The position numbers and the translations under genes are program-made. The notes beneath the pieces were generated by a model. It ran no database searches. It saw nothing but the letters and a program-made list of their open reading frames with translations, and was not told where the DNA came from. 45,131 nt of DNA from a virus, in the IMG/VR virus record IMGVR_UViG_3300025263_000001, positions 1-45,131 of that record, one strand, 5' to 3'. Below, piece by piece: positions 7,757 to 15,194 of this stretch (the first letter of the stretch is position 1; each line of letters opens with the position of its first letter).

Positions 7757-8062
7757 TCACCGCTTGGTGCTGACCCCCGAATTGTAATCGTCCTCGTATG
7801 CCTTGCAGTCGTCAGCCAGCCGGTCGCGATTGTCTGCGGCAATTTCCCAGCGCTGGCGGAACACCACCCACGGCTCGTTTCTGAGCTTCACCCGCTCCAT
7901 GTGCATCGTGCAGGCATCAGGAAGCACGAGACGCGGCCTGGCAGCCATAGCCTGCCCTTTGACCTCAGCCGCCTTCTCCGCGCGCTGTTCGAGCGTCTGA
8001 CAGCCCTTGGCGCTCATCAACAGGAGAGCGACAGGCAAGAGAATCAGTGCGCGCCTATCCAT
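7757..8062 (-). CDS. Outer-membrane spanin-like lipoprotein (Rz1-type candidate)
   Basis: A 101-residue protein with a basic start, a hydrophobic signal segment (LILLPVALLLMS) and a Cys at residue 21 in the context AKGC, an imperfect lipobox. The mature part is charged with two further cysteines and no membrane span. It overlaps by 19 nt, in another frame, the 3' end of a gene whose product has the i-spanin layout. An overlapping signal-anchor plus small lipoprotein pair after an endolysin is the arrangement of Rz/Rz1 spanins, which fuse the inner and outer membranes at lysis. Assignment rests on topology and position. Confidence 0.55.
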   Translation of the reverse strand: MDRRALILLPVALLLMSAKGCQTLEQRAEKAAEVKGQAMAARPRLVLPDACTMHMERVKLRNEPWVVFRQRWEIAADNRDRLADDCKAYEDDYNSGVSTKR

Positions 8063-8472
8063 CTGCGGTCCTCCTCGTTCGGCCGGGAGAGCTTGTCGTT
8101 CAGCTTCGCCTCGGCTTCCAGCGTCTCTAATCGAGCGTCTGCCGCCTGTTTCGCCCGCAGCGTTTCGTCAGCACGCGTTCTGGCGTTGGCGGCTGCTCGG
8201 TTCGCCTCAGACAACATGCGCTCTGTCGCGGCTAACTGAGCCGAAAGCGCGTCCCGTTCGAACGTCGTCACCATATCGGCTGTCGCCAGCTTCACTTGCT
8301 GGGCCGCATAGGTGTGGACGCGGCCGGCGGCGAGATCGCCGATTATCGGGATGTTCGGCAGGAAGGGGATCCGGGAAGCTCCGGGAATGCCTTCCTCATA
8401 AAGAAGCAGTCCGATGACGAGGACGCCGCCGATACCGATGAGACGCGCGATAGCGCCAAGGATTGCAAGCAT
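8044..8472 (-). CDS. Inner-membrane spanin-like protein (Rz-type candidate)
   Basis: A 142-residue protein with one N-terminal membrane segment (IARLIGIGGVLVIGLLLY, about residues 8-25), a short linker, and a periplasmic Ala/Glu/Arg-rich coiled coil from ~60 to 130. This is the standard inner-membrane spanin layout. The start overlaps the upstream stop by one base (TGATG), and the 3' end overlaps the lipoprotein gene. There is no sequence family that I can name, so the call comes from topology plus the endolysin context. Confidence 0.6.
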   Translation of the reverse strand: MLAILGAIARLIGIGGVLVIGLLLYEEGIPGASRIPFLPNIPIIGDLAAGRVHTYAAQQVKLATADMVTTFERDALSAQLAATERMLSEANRAAANARTRADETLRAKQAADARLETLEAEAKLNDKLSRPNEEDRRWIGAH

Positions 8473-8819
8473 CAGCGGCTCCCGGTGTCATTGGTGTTGA
8501 AGGGACGAGACGGCGGATCGTAGGGCTCGACAAGCGGCTCGCCGTCTACCGCTACCGGCGGCGAGGCATACGGAAGCCCCGTGCGGGTCGCGAGGATCGC
8601 GGCAATATCCTGGGCCGTCGCAAAACCGGTATAGAAAAACGCCAGCGAGATAATGAGAACGATCCAGCCCCACGCGATCGTCTGGTTGACGACGGTGTCA
8701 GGCGCGTTCTCCATGACCATCAGCCGCCAGCAGGCGAAGACGATCAATGGGAAGATGACCGCACGCCGCCATTGCCAGCCAGGCTCGCCGCTGCGCTTCG
8801 CCTCTCTCGGCTTCGGCAT
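8472..8819 (-). CDS. Two-span membrane protein, holin candidate
   Basis: A 115-residue protein with two hydrophobic segments (about residues 20-35 and 50-68) and a hydrophilic Pro-rich C-terminus. It lies immediately downstream of the endolysin gene, overlapping it by one base. Class II holins have two spans and this genetic position, and they release the endolysin by forming holes in the inner membrane. The basic N-terminus (KPREAKRSGEP) fits a cytoplasmic end. Holin function is inferred from position and topology. Confidence 0.55.
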   Translation of the reverse strand: MPKPREAKRSGEPGWQWRRAVIFPLIVFACWRLMVMENAPDTVVNQTIAWGWIVLIISLAFFYTGFATAQDIAAILATRTGLPYASPPVAVDGEPLVEPYDPPSRPFNTNDTGSR

Positions 8820-9412
8820 CAGGCCGCATCCTGCAGGGCGTCATAGAAGCGCTTGGCATAGCCGGCGATATCGTTGGCGCGATCGAGGCCGTTGATAATT
8901 TTGCGGGCGTTCACCCAGTCCGAGCTTTTCGGCGTGAAGTAATCCCCCAGCTTCTTGCCGGTGAAGAGCCCGCGCGCCATGCCTTCGAACATGATCCGGA
9001 CGGCAACGTCATCCTGCATCGCCGCGTCTGGATTAACGACCAAGTCGACGCCGACGAGCTTGCTGAAGGTGGTGTAGTTTCGCCGGCCTGTCAGCTGGAC
9101 GAGACCCCTGCCCGCAAACCTGACGCCATCGCCGGTCTGAGTGTTGCCGAGATCGGCGGCCACCTTCGGCCTCTGGCCTTTCGGGTCGTACATGCGGAAG
9201 AAATAATCCGTGCCGCCACGCTCGTGGATCGGCTGCATGGTCTGCCCGGTTTCGTGGAAGGCCGTTGCCAGCATGTAAGCCAGCCAGCGAGGATCGATGA
9301 AAGCCTTTCCGGCCTCGTCCAGCACTGCCTCCATGCCATTGACTTGCGACTGCGAGAGCGACCCGCCGAACAACGACGAGCGAACGCCCGCATAAAAATG
9401 CGCACGATTCAT
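8819..9412 (-). CDS. Endolysin, GH19 chitinase-like muramidase
   Basis: A 197-residue peptidoglycan hydrolase of the glycoside hydrolase 19 lysozyme-like family used by many proteobacterial phages. Key motifs are A-F-H-E-T-G near residues 51-56 with the catalytic Glu, then HERGG and YFFRMYD, the RFAGRGLVQLTGRRNY block near 100-115, and a C-terminal INGL. It has no signal peptide, so it needs a holin for export. It begins the lysis cassette; a ribosome site (GGAGA) precedes ATG 9412. It is divergent from the acyltransferase gene. Confidence 0.85.
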   Translation of the reverse strand: MNRAHFYAGVRSSLFGGSLSQSQVNGMEAVLDEAGKAFIDPRWLAYMLATAFHETGQTMQPIHERGGTDYFFRMYDPKGQRPKVAADLGNTQTGDGVRFAGRGLVQLTGRRNYTTFSKLVGVDLVVNPDAAMQDDVAVRIMFEGMARGLFTGKKLGDYFTPKSSDWVNARKIINGLDRANDIAGYAKRFYDALQDAA

Positions 9413-9517
9413 TGGTGATGTCTCCGATGTTGAAAGAAAGGCACGCCGATGCGCGCCAGTGGTGCGGTGAGCGTCTATTTGCTAATGGCGTCTGCAAATC
9501 CGACAAATGGAGCAGAT

Positions 9518-10534
9518 ATGAAGATCGATGCCCGGGTGACAACAGTCGACTTTGCTCGCGGGCTTATGGCGTGCGCCGTAATGATCTACCATCTACTCTA
9601 CTGGGAAGGCATCGCAGACATCGAGCGTATAGGGTTCTATGCGGTCTACGGTTTTTTCGTTATCAGCGGGTTTTCACTGCACATTGCCTATACTGGCAAG
9701 CTCGGTAATTCCGCTCAATTGTGCAAGTTCGCAATTCGCCGGTATGCCCGGATCGCGCCTTTGTTTTATACAGCGCTATTTTTTTACTTGCTTCAAAACG
9801 GACTCCCTGACCGGTGGCCGCTCCTGCTTCTGGCAAACTTCTCACTGGGGTTGGGTTTTATGAACCCCGGCGACACATCTATTCTAGTTGGGGGATGGTC
9901 TATCGGTGTGGAGATAGTCTTTTATGTCTTCTTCCCGTTGGCCCTAATGTTGGCTGCGCAATCTGTTCGGCGAATAACTGCAATTGCGGCAGTGGCACTG
10001 GTAGCCCAGATAATCTTCGTGAATTACGTCCTCGCCGGCCTGAACAGCACAGGAGAAGGATGGGTGCGATATACCCAACCAGTATCCTTCGCTGGATATT
10101 TCGTGATGGGCATGTTTTTTGCAGAGCTTTATAGAGCACGACCGTACATGAAGGGTGCGCCCGTCATGCCGAAGCTAGCATTATACTGCCTCGTCCCTTT
10201 CGTTGTGATCCCGGCTTCTGAGCCATTGGATCTTCTGCGAGGATGGCGAGGCCTTATTCTGGCGGCATCAACAATTGGCCTCGTCGGCGCCGCGGCGTTT
10301 ATTGAAGAGCCAACGGGTCGCTTGCGCCAAGTCGCAAAGAAGTTAGGAGACCTCTCCTATTCGATCTACCTACTTCACCCGCTCGTGTTCATTTTTATTC
10401 GCGATCACGGTGTCCCGACCTCAACAGTCAGGATAGTCGCGACAATTGTGGTCTCTCTAATCGCAGCTAATCTTCTACACCGGTTCATCGAGATGCCGTG
10501 CCGTAATTTGGGGCGGCGGATCACCTCGGGATGA
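9518..10534 (+). CDS. Acyltransferase-3 family O-acetylase of surface polysaccharide
   Basis: A 338-residue polytopic protein of the acyltransferase 3 (OafA/YrhL-like) family, which moves acetyl or similar groups across the inner membrane onto sugars of O-antigen, exopolysaccharide or Nod-type glycans. The conserved first-span segment is visible: DFARG, then Y-H with the catalytic His. The Y-G-F-F-V-I-S-G-F motif, the R-R-Y-A-R segment and W-S-I-G-V-E-I follow. About ten membrane segments cover the protein. ATG at 9518 has GGAG at 9510-9513; a longer reading from 9449 is less likely. It sits between endolysin and tail genes on the opposite strand, with AT-richer codons than its neighbours, so it is a lysogenic-conversion gene by context. 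Confidence 0.85.
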   Translation: MKIDARVTTVDFARGLMACAVMIYHLLYWEGIADIERIGFYAVYGFFVISGFSLHIAYTGKLGNSAQLCKFAIRRYARIAPLFYTALFFYLLQNGLPDRWPLLLLANFSLGLGFMNPGDTSILVGGWSIGVEIVFYVFFPLALMLAAQSVRRITAIAAVALVAQIIFVNYVLAGLNSTGEGWVRYTQPVSFAGYFVMGMFFAELYRARPYMKGAPVMPKLALYCLVPFVVIPASEPLDLLRGWRGLILAASTIGLVGAAAFIEEPTGRLRQVAKKLGDLSYSIYLLHPLVFIFIRDHGVPTSTVRIVATIVVSLIAANLLHRFIEMPCRNLGRRITSG

Positions 10535-11957
10535 GGGATGCCAGGTTGTCGGCAAAGCCTTCTTCGAAGAAGTGCCCACTCACGCCATCAGGAACAGCCG
10601 GAAACTGGCGCGCCTGAACAAGGGTGGCGAGAGCTTCCGGGGATCGCACCAGCACGACGCCTTCGCTGCCTAGGACGTCAATCACAGATTCATGTGTTTC
10701 CAGCGCTAGAATGCCTGTGGGTGTCCCAATGCCGAGGGACTCGTAGTGACACGTCGAGGAGATGCTCAGATGCATGTCAGAGAGTGCGATCAACTGGTGG
10801 GTCCCAACTTCCGACTGGCCAGAGACAATGTTGATGCGTCGGTCGTCACCGAATTTTTCCCGATAGAAGCTTTCATCTCCATTGTAGGCAGGATGCATCT
10901 TGAGGTTCAACTTTACGTCAGGGCCACATTTTTGAAGGAAGCCGGCAAGAAATTCCCCCAGCTCTTCCATCGCAACGCCCTGCGCGGTAATTGTGAGGAC
11001 AGGTGAGCCACCTGGCTTCCATTCCCGTTCCCTGATACGTCGAGCATTATCGATGTAGGACGCACCAACGCACGCAATACGACCCTCTTTTTCGAGGAGC
11101 GTTCCGGACAGCGAAGCCTTAGAATGTTCGCCGTAAACCGCGAAAGTAGACGGGGCAAGCAAACCCATCCTCAGGTCTGGAGCGATGTCGTCCGGCAGGA
11201 TGTTGGGGTGGATATTAGTGCAGACCCCATGCTGCACCTCGACAAATGGGATGCCCAACTGATCCGACGCATGCATCAAAGCGAACGCGCCGCTGTCGGC
11301 AGCGAGAACCGCTTTTGGTTTAATCCTCTTCAGCAACGCCTTATAGAGCCGCGTTCGCCACCAGAAGACATTAAACACTCTGGAAACACGCGCGGCATGG
11401 AATGCTACGAGACCCGTTTCCGATTGGAGTACACTGGCGATCCGTTCGAAGGCTGGGTGGCGACGATAGCGCGGAGCGACACGCCCTAGTATCGCACTCA
11501 AGGCGATGATGGATGTATCATCAAACACCGGCGGAACCTTAGCCATAGCGCGAATGTCATCATAACCAGGTACGTCCGACGACGATATTTTCGCGCCCGC
11601 ATCCATGCGATCGAGAATGTCATCGAAATAAATATCTCGGTATTTGTCGCCATCAAAAACGCGGAGCGCTGAGTCGAAAGTTTTGCAGACATACGCGGCC
11701 GGACGGATGCCTCTGACTACCTGAAAAGCCCCGGTTCGCAGGCTCTTCAGAATGCTCGATCTCCCCACATTTTGACGCCGAGGAGCAAGGTTTTGTAGCC
11801 CTAACGAGACCTCGAAACGCACCAACTGCCAGGGGTTAACTCCGTCGACACGCAACCCGAGCAACCCATTCCGAGTCTCAACATCACGCACAAGGCGGGA
11901 GACCTCTGCCTCTGTCATTCGTTTGTGATCAAGCATGCGCCACCGGAAGTCGTTCAT
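10521..11957 (-). CDS. Glycan transferase-like protein (capsule/polysaccharide biosynthesis type)
   Basis: A 478-residue soluble protein. The C-terminal half looks like a GT-B-type Rossmann fold: PKAVLAADSG, then VEVQHGV (a QHG motif shared with CDP-glycerol and capsular polysaccharide transferases), a glycine segment, LNLKMHPA, and a nucleotide-sugar-site-like IALSDMHLSISSTCHYESLGIGTP. The helical N-terminal half is not recognised. The 3' end overlaps the convergent acyltransferase gene by 14 nt. The substrate is unknown, and an alternative is a non-catalytic polysaccharide-processing protein. The context with O-acetylase and polymerase-like genes supports a role in changing the host surface glycan. 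Confidence 0.6.
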   Translation of the reverse strand: MNDFRWRMLDHKRMTEAEVSRLVRDVETRNGLLGLRVDGVNPWQLVRFEVSLGLQNLAPRRQNVGRSSILKSLRTGAFQVVRGIRPAAYVCKTFDSALRVFDGDKYRDIYFDDILDRMDAGAKISSSDVPGYDDIRAMAKVPPVFDDTSIIALSAILGRVAPRYRRHPAFERIASVLQSETGLVAFHAARVSRVFNVFWWRTRLYKALLKRIKPKAVLAADSGAFALMHASDQLGIPFVEVQHGVCTNIHPNILPDDIAPDLRMGLLAPSTFAVYGEHSKASLSGTLLEKEGRIACVGASYIDNARRIREREWKPGGSPVLTITAQGVAMEELGEFLAGFLQKCGPDVKLNLKMHPAYNGDESFYREKFGDDRRINIVSGQSEVGTHQLIALSDMHLSISSTCHYESLGIGTPTGILALETHESVIDVLGSEGVVLVRSPEALATLVQARQFPAVPDGVSGHFFEEGFADNLASLIPR

Positions 11958-11983
11958 GTGTATTGTCTGCGCAGGAGGTGGAC

Positions 11984-12004
11984 ATGTTCTTTCACAAGTT
12001 GTAG
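11984..12004 (+). other. Five-to-six-codon mini-ORF with strong ribosome site
   Basis: An AGGAGGT sequence (11973-11979) is followed four bases later by ATG and only six sense codons (MFHKL plus one more codon at most, ending TAG). It lies in the divergent gap between the transferase gene and the polymerase-like gene, in the same frame as the latter but separated by several stops. It may be a leader peptide or the residue of a recombination junction. The polymerase-like gene itself lacks a comparable ribosome site. Confidence 0.25.
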
Positions 12005-12061
12005 GTGAGATGGGCTATCTAACCTGTCTAAGTGGAAACTTCTAGCGGCAACTGCAGAAAC

Positions 12062-13291
12062 ATGATTTTTCGTCTGATAGTCGCGGCAGCGTTGTTCTTT
12101 CCAGTTGTCGGATCGTTCCTATTAGAGCTCGGGGTCTGGGGGCAAGGAATTAATCAGTTCGGCAATCCGAACGGTGCAACATTAGCCATGATAGCTTTTG
12201 TCGCAATGTTCTTGGCGGTTATCGCATGGCTTGAGCGAACGAAGCTGTTGAGCCAGCTTGGAGCAGGCCGCGCAGTTTCAGCAGATTTAGATCTAACCCC
12301 TGTTCGCTGTGCGGTGCTTCTCGTCCCGATGGCCGGATACGTGCTGTTCGTGATCGGAGGCATTCATACGATACTGGATGGCGTGGGAGCTGGCAAATTC
12401 CGGGCCGAGCTCGGCAATGGCGGCGCGCTCGGATATTTGATCCTGAAGTTCTATGCCCCCGCGCTGTTCAGCGTGACCGCATTGTGCATGGCGACCACAC
12501 GCCGCTTGTCACTGTTTTCAGTCGCAAGCCTAGTGCTTTTGGCCGTCATATCCATCTCTTTTGGTTACAAGAGCGCGATTATAATGGCGCTGCTCCCCAC
12601 GGCAGTCCTGCTGTTTTGGAACTGCCGCTTGCGATCTGTCCTCTATTTGGGCGGAGCAGTGACAGTAGCAATTGTCGTCTCTTATTGGTTTATGAAGCCC
12701 GACGACCAGGTGAAGATCCCGCTTCTGGCTGCCATTGGGTACCGCGCATTTGTCCTGAACGCGGAAGGCGCCTGGAAAATATGGGATATCTACAGCAGTG
12801 GCGGAGATCTCCCGAGCTACCTAAACACTCTGCCAGCAGTTTTCGGTGACCGCGTATACTCGGCCCTGACGGGCATCACGCGATCCGATCCAGAAGCCTG
12901 GGTCATGTCGCATTTCAGTTTGATGGCAACGCACCTTTCTGGCTACAAGCCCGAATATCTCCTTGCAACGGGACACAACAACAGCGCGGGCGTGATGGCG
13001 GAAGGTATCATTGCCGGCGGGGTCGCCGGGATGTTGGCGTTTGCAGCTGTTGCCGCAGTGATCACGAACGCCCTCTACCACTTTATCGAGAACCGGCTGG
13101 AAGCTCAGGATTTCGCAGCAGCGTCGGTAGCGGCGTGCTATTTCGTCTACAGCCTGATCGCATGGATGATCGGCGGAGGCGTTGTCGAAATCATTCACCT
13201 CTCCATAATCGTAGGAACGTTGAGCAGTTTTGCATTGCTCAGGTGGACCACCGGATGGAGACCATCCTGGCGCCTTCAGGAGGCATCATGA
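12062..13291 (+). CDS. Polytopic O-antigen polymerase (Wzy)-like protein
   Basis: A ~409-residue membrane protein with around ten to eleven hydrophobic segments and a larger non-membrane loop near residues 215-285 (with GDRVYSALTG). This topology and low sequence conservation are typical of Wzy-type O-antigen polymerases, which join lipid-linked repeat units in the periplasm. ATG at 12062 is used; an in-frame GTG at 12032 would add ten residues, and neither has a strong ribosome site. The stop overlaps the next membrane protein start by 4 nt, so the two are coupled. The Wzy assignment comes from topology and neighbours, not from a clear signature. Confidence 0.55.
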   Translation: MIFRLIVAAALFFPVVGSFLLELGVWGQGINQFGNPNGATLAMIAFVAMFLAVIAWLERTKLLSQLGAGRAVSADLDLTPVRCAVLLVPMAGYVLFVIGGIHTILDGVGAGKFRAELGNGGALGYLILKFYAPALFSVTALCMATTRRLSLFSVASLVLLAVISISFGYKSAIIMALLPTAVLLFWNCRLRSVLYLGGAVTVAIVVSYWFMKPDDQVKIPLLAAIGYRAFVLNAEGAWKIWDIYSSGGDLPSYLNTLPAVFGDRVYSALTGITRSDPEAWVMSHFSLMATHLSGYKPEYLLATGHNNSAGVMAEGIIAGGVAGMLAFAAVAAVITNALYHFIENRLEAQDFAAASVAACYFVYSLIAWMIGGGVVEIIHLSIIVGTLSSFALLRWTTGWRPSWRLQEAS

Positions 13292-14652
13292 CCGATCAGA
13301 CCGCTTCGCTATCATATTCGCCCACCACCCTGTGGGACTGGTATCGGCGCGGCGGCGACATTCTGGTCTACCTTGCAATTTCCCTGAGCATCGCAATCTT
13401 CGTCGGCCAAGAGAGGATGATCTCTCGGGGCGATTTGGCGTATTGGCTTCTCGTCGGCCCTGCCTTGCTCATGCCGTTGCTTCGCGTCCGGCAAACGATG
13501 GAGAACCTCCTGCTTGGGGTAGCGCGCCCCATCGCCGCATTCGGCATTCTCAGCGGGGTTTGGTTCCTCTTCCAACGCGACTTTGGCGCCATCCCCCCAA
13601 TCTTCCTGATCGTTTGGGTGGCTGGTTGGGCCTGCCGCTCTGAAGCAAGGATAAGCGCGAGAACTCTATTCGCCTTAACGTTGGTCTTCTATCTTGCGGG
13701 CAGCGCATCCTTCCTCATGCAGCCGCCCTATGGAAATTTCCCTTGGTTGATGGAGCATTTAGCCCAACCCGAGGCCGCCGAAGGCAACAGCGATGTTGAA
13801 CTTGCAGTGCCGGAACAAGAGCGTGCTGGATTGAACATCAACGCCTGGGGCATCCTGCCAAACCAGACGGCGGTAGCATTCCAGCCATGGCGGATATCCG
13901 TAACTCCAAACATCGCCACCTCGGGGATATTCTCCCTGATGGTTCTGCTGGTGCTCGTTCGCCGCTTCAGACCGAAGCCGATCGAGGCCCTGACCGCAGT
14001 CACCGCCATTTATTTCGCGATTCTATCTTTCGTTAGGGCGGTGTTCGTCAGCATAGCACTCTTTGCGGCCACACTAGGCATTATGGCCGTATTGCCCAAT
14101 CGTCCTGGCTTGCGGGTCGCTGCAGCCATGTGCATGACTGTCGGCCTGACCCTGTTCGTGGCTTTCTCTCCGTTTCTGCTTTATGCCCTGCAGGATTGGA
14201 GCATCTTGTCTCGAATGTTCCTTCGCGGGCAGACTGGCATGTCCACAGCCGATATCTATCGGCAGATGTACCGCCCGTGGCTCTGGGGCGAGCACATGAA
14301 GCTATTCTGGAGCAGCCCCTATCTAATGGGATATGGCAGCGAGCTCGCCACCAGCGCCCTCAAAAACATCATTAACGCGGGCCAGATGCGATCGGATTCC
14401 GTTTCGTTCCTAACGCGGATGATCGCAACTTATGGCATCCCAGCTTTCGGGATCATCATCTTCCTTGTTGAGCGGTGCTATCGCCATGCAAAGGACAACG
14501 ACATCTGGGCCGTGGCGGTCCTGTCAGTCATGATCTGGCTGATGATGAGCTGGGGCAGCATCTTCCACCCCAGCAACGGCATGTTCGCGCTTGCGTTTCT
14601 TCTTGTCGGAAAAGGATCAAGAGCATTGGATGGCGACGCGCGCGCCCAATGA
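13288..14652 (+). CDS. Polytopic O-antigen ligase/polymerase-like protein
   Basis: A 454-residue membrane protein with about eleven spans and a long periplasmic loop late in the sequence (about residues 320-375: LFLRGQTGM, then YRPWLWGEH and a GYGSE motif). Such a late loop with W-x-x-x-P-x-x-GYG is characteristic of the O-antigen ligase/polymerase (WaaL/Wzy) superfamily. ATG 13288 follows AGGAGG and overlaps the previous stop (ATGA). It converges on the tail gene, ending exactly one base before that gene's stop codon. A phage carrying two polymerase-like proteins plus an O-acetylase fits serotype conversion. Confidence 0.65.
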   Translation: MTDQTASLSYSPTTLWDWYRRGGDILVYLAISLSIAIFVGQERMISRGDLAYWLLVGPALLMPLLRVRQTMENLLLGVARPIAAFGILSGVWFLFQRDFGAIPPIFLIVWVAGWACRSEARISARTLFALTLVFYLAGSASFLMQPPYGNFPWLMEHLAQPEAAEGNSDVELAVPEQERAGLNINAWGILPNQTAVAFQPWRISVTPNIATSGIFSLMVLLVLVRRFRPKPIEALTAVTAIYFAILSFVRAVFVSIALFAATLGIMAVLPNRPGLRVAAAMCMTVGLTLFVAFSPFLLYALQDWSILSRMFLRGQTGMSTADIYRQMYRPWLWGEHMKLFWSSPYLMGYGSELATSALKNIINAGQMRSDSVSFLTRMIATYGIPAFGIIIFLVERCYRHAKDNDIWAVAVLSVMIWLMMSWGSIFHPSNGMFALAFLLVGKGSRALDGDARAQ

Positions 14653-15183
14653 TCACCACTCTTCGATCTCCACTGCATAGTTGAGGGAAAATGAGAACGC
14701 CGATCCAAGCGCATTGGCATTGATCGGCGTGAGGCCGGGGTTCCCGCTGTTCTGCACACCGATCCTCAGGAATGCATCACCGCCGAGGCCAAGCAAACTG
14801 ATGTCTGCCGCAAGGGCTGTCGACAGGATCATCCTGCCCGCGATGAAGCGAAAGCTGTTCCACTGGCTGTCGATATGGACGTTACCATCAGACCCGTTGT
14901 AGCCGATCGATACGCGAGCCTCTACTGCGGACGTGGAGCCGGCAGTAGCGTCGACAACGCCATAGAGAATGTTGCCAACGCGCCAAGATCTCGCCTTGAC
15001 TAGAGACAGCGATCCGAACCCCGTCAACGTCGGCGTATAAGCGACTGGTGCTGAGACAAACGGGATGTCGGCCGGGATGCCGAGCAGCGTCCTGATCGCG
15101 GCAGCATCCGAGGCCGACAGCACCTGCCTCCCTATTGCGGTCGCATTCTGGATCCTGCCTTGGTCGAGCTTTGTGTTTGCCAT
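14653..15183 (-). CDS. Tail spike/fiber accessory protein
   Basis: A 176-residue protein following the tail spike gene. The N-terminus has the pattern VLSASDAAAIRTLLGIP often seen in phage tail-fibre proteins; the remainder is beta-rich with regular Gly/Ser, fitting a trimeric fibre tip or collar. It has no enzymatic motif. The gene is 11 nt downstream of the spike gene and abuts the converging conversion cassette. It is probably an extra receptor-binding or spike-associated subunit. Confidence 0.6.
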   Translation of the reverse strand: MANTKLDQGRIQNATAIGRQVLSASDAAAIRTLLGIPADIPFVSAPVAYTPTLTGFGSLSLVKARSWRVGNILYGVVDATAGSTSAVEARVSIGYNGSDGNVHIDSQWNSFRFIAGRMILSTALAADISLLGLGGDAFLRIGVQNSGNPGLTPINANALGSAFSFSLNYAVEIEEW

Positions 15184-15194
15184 GTCAATCTTCC

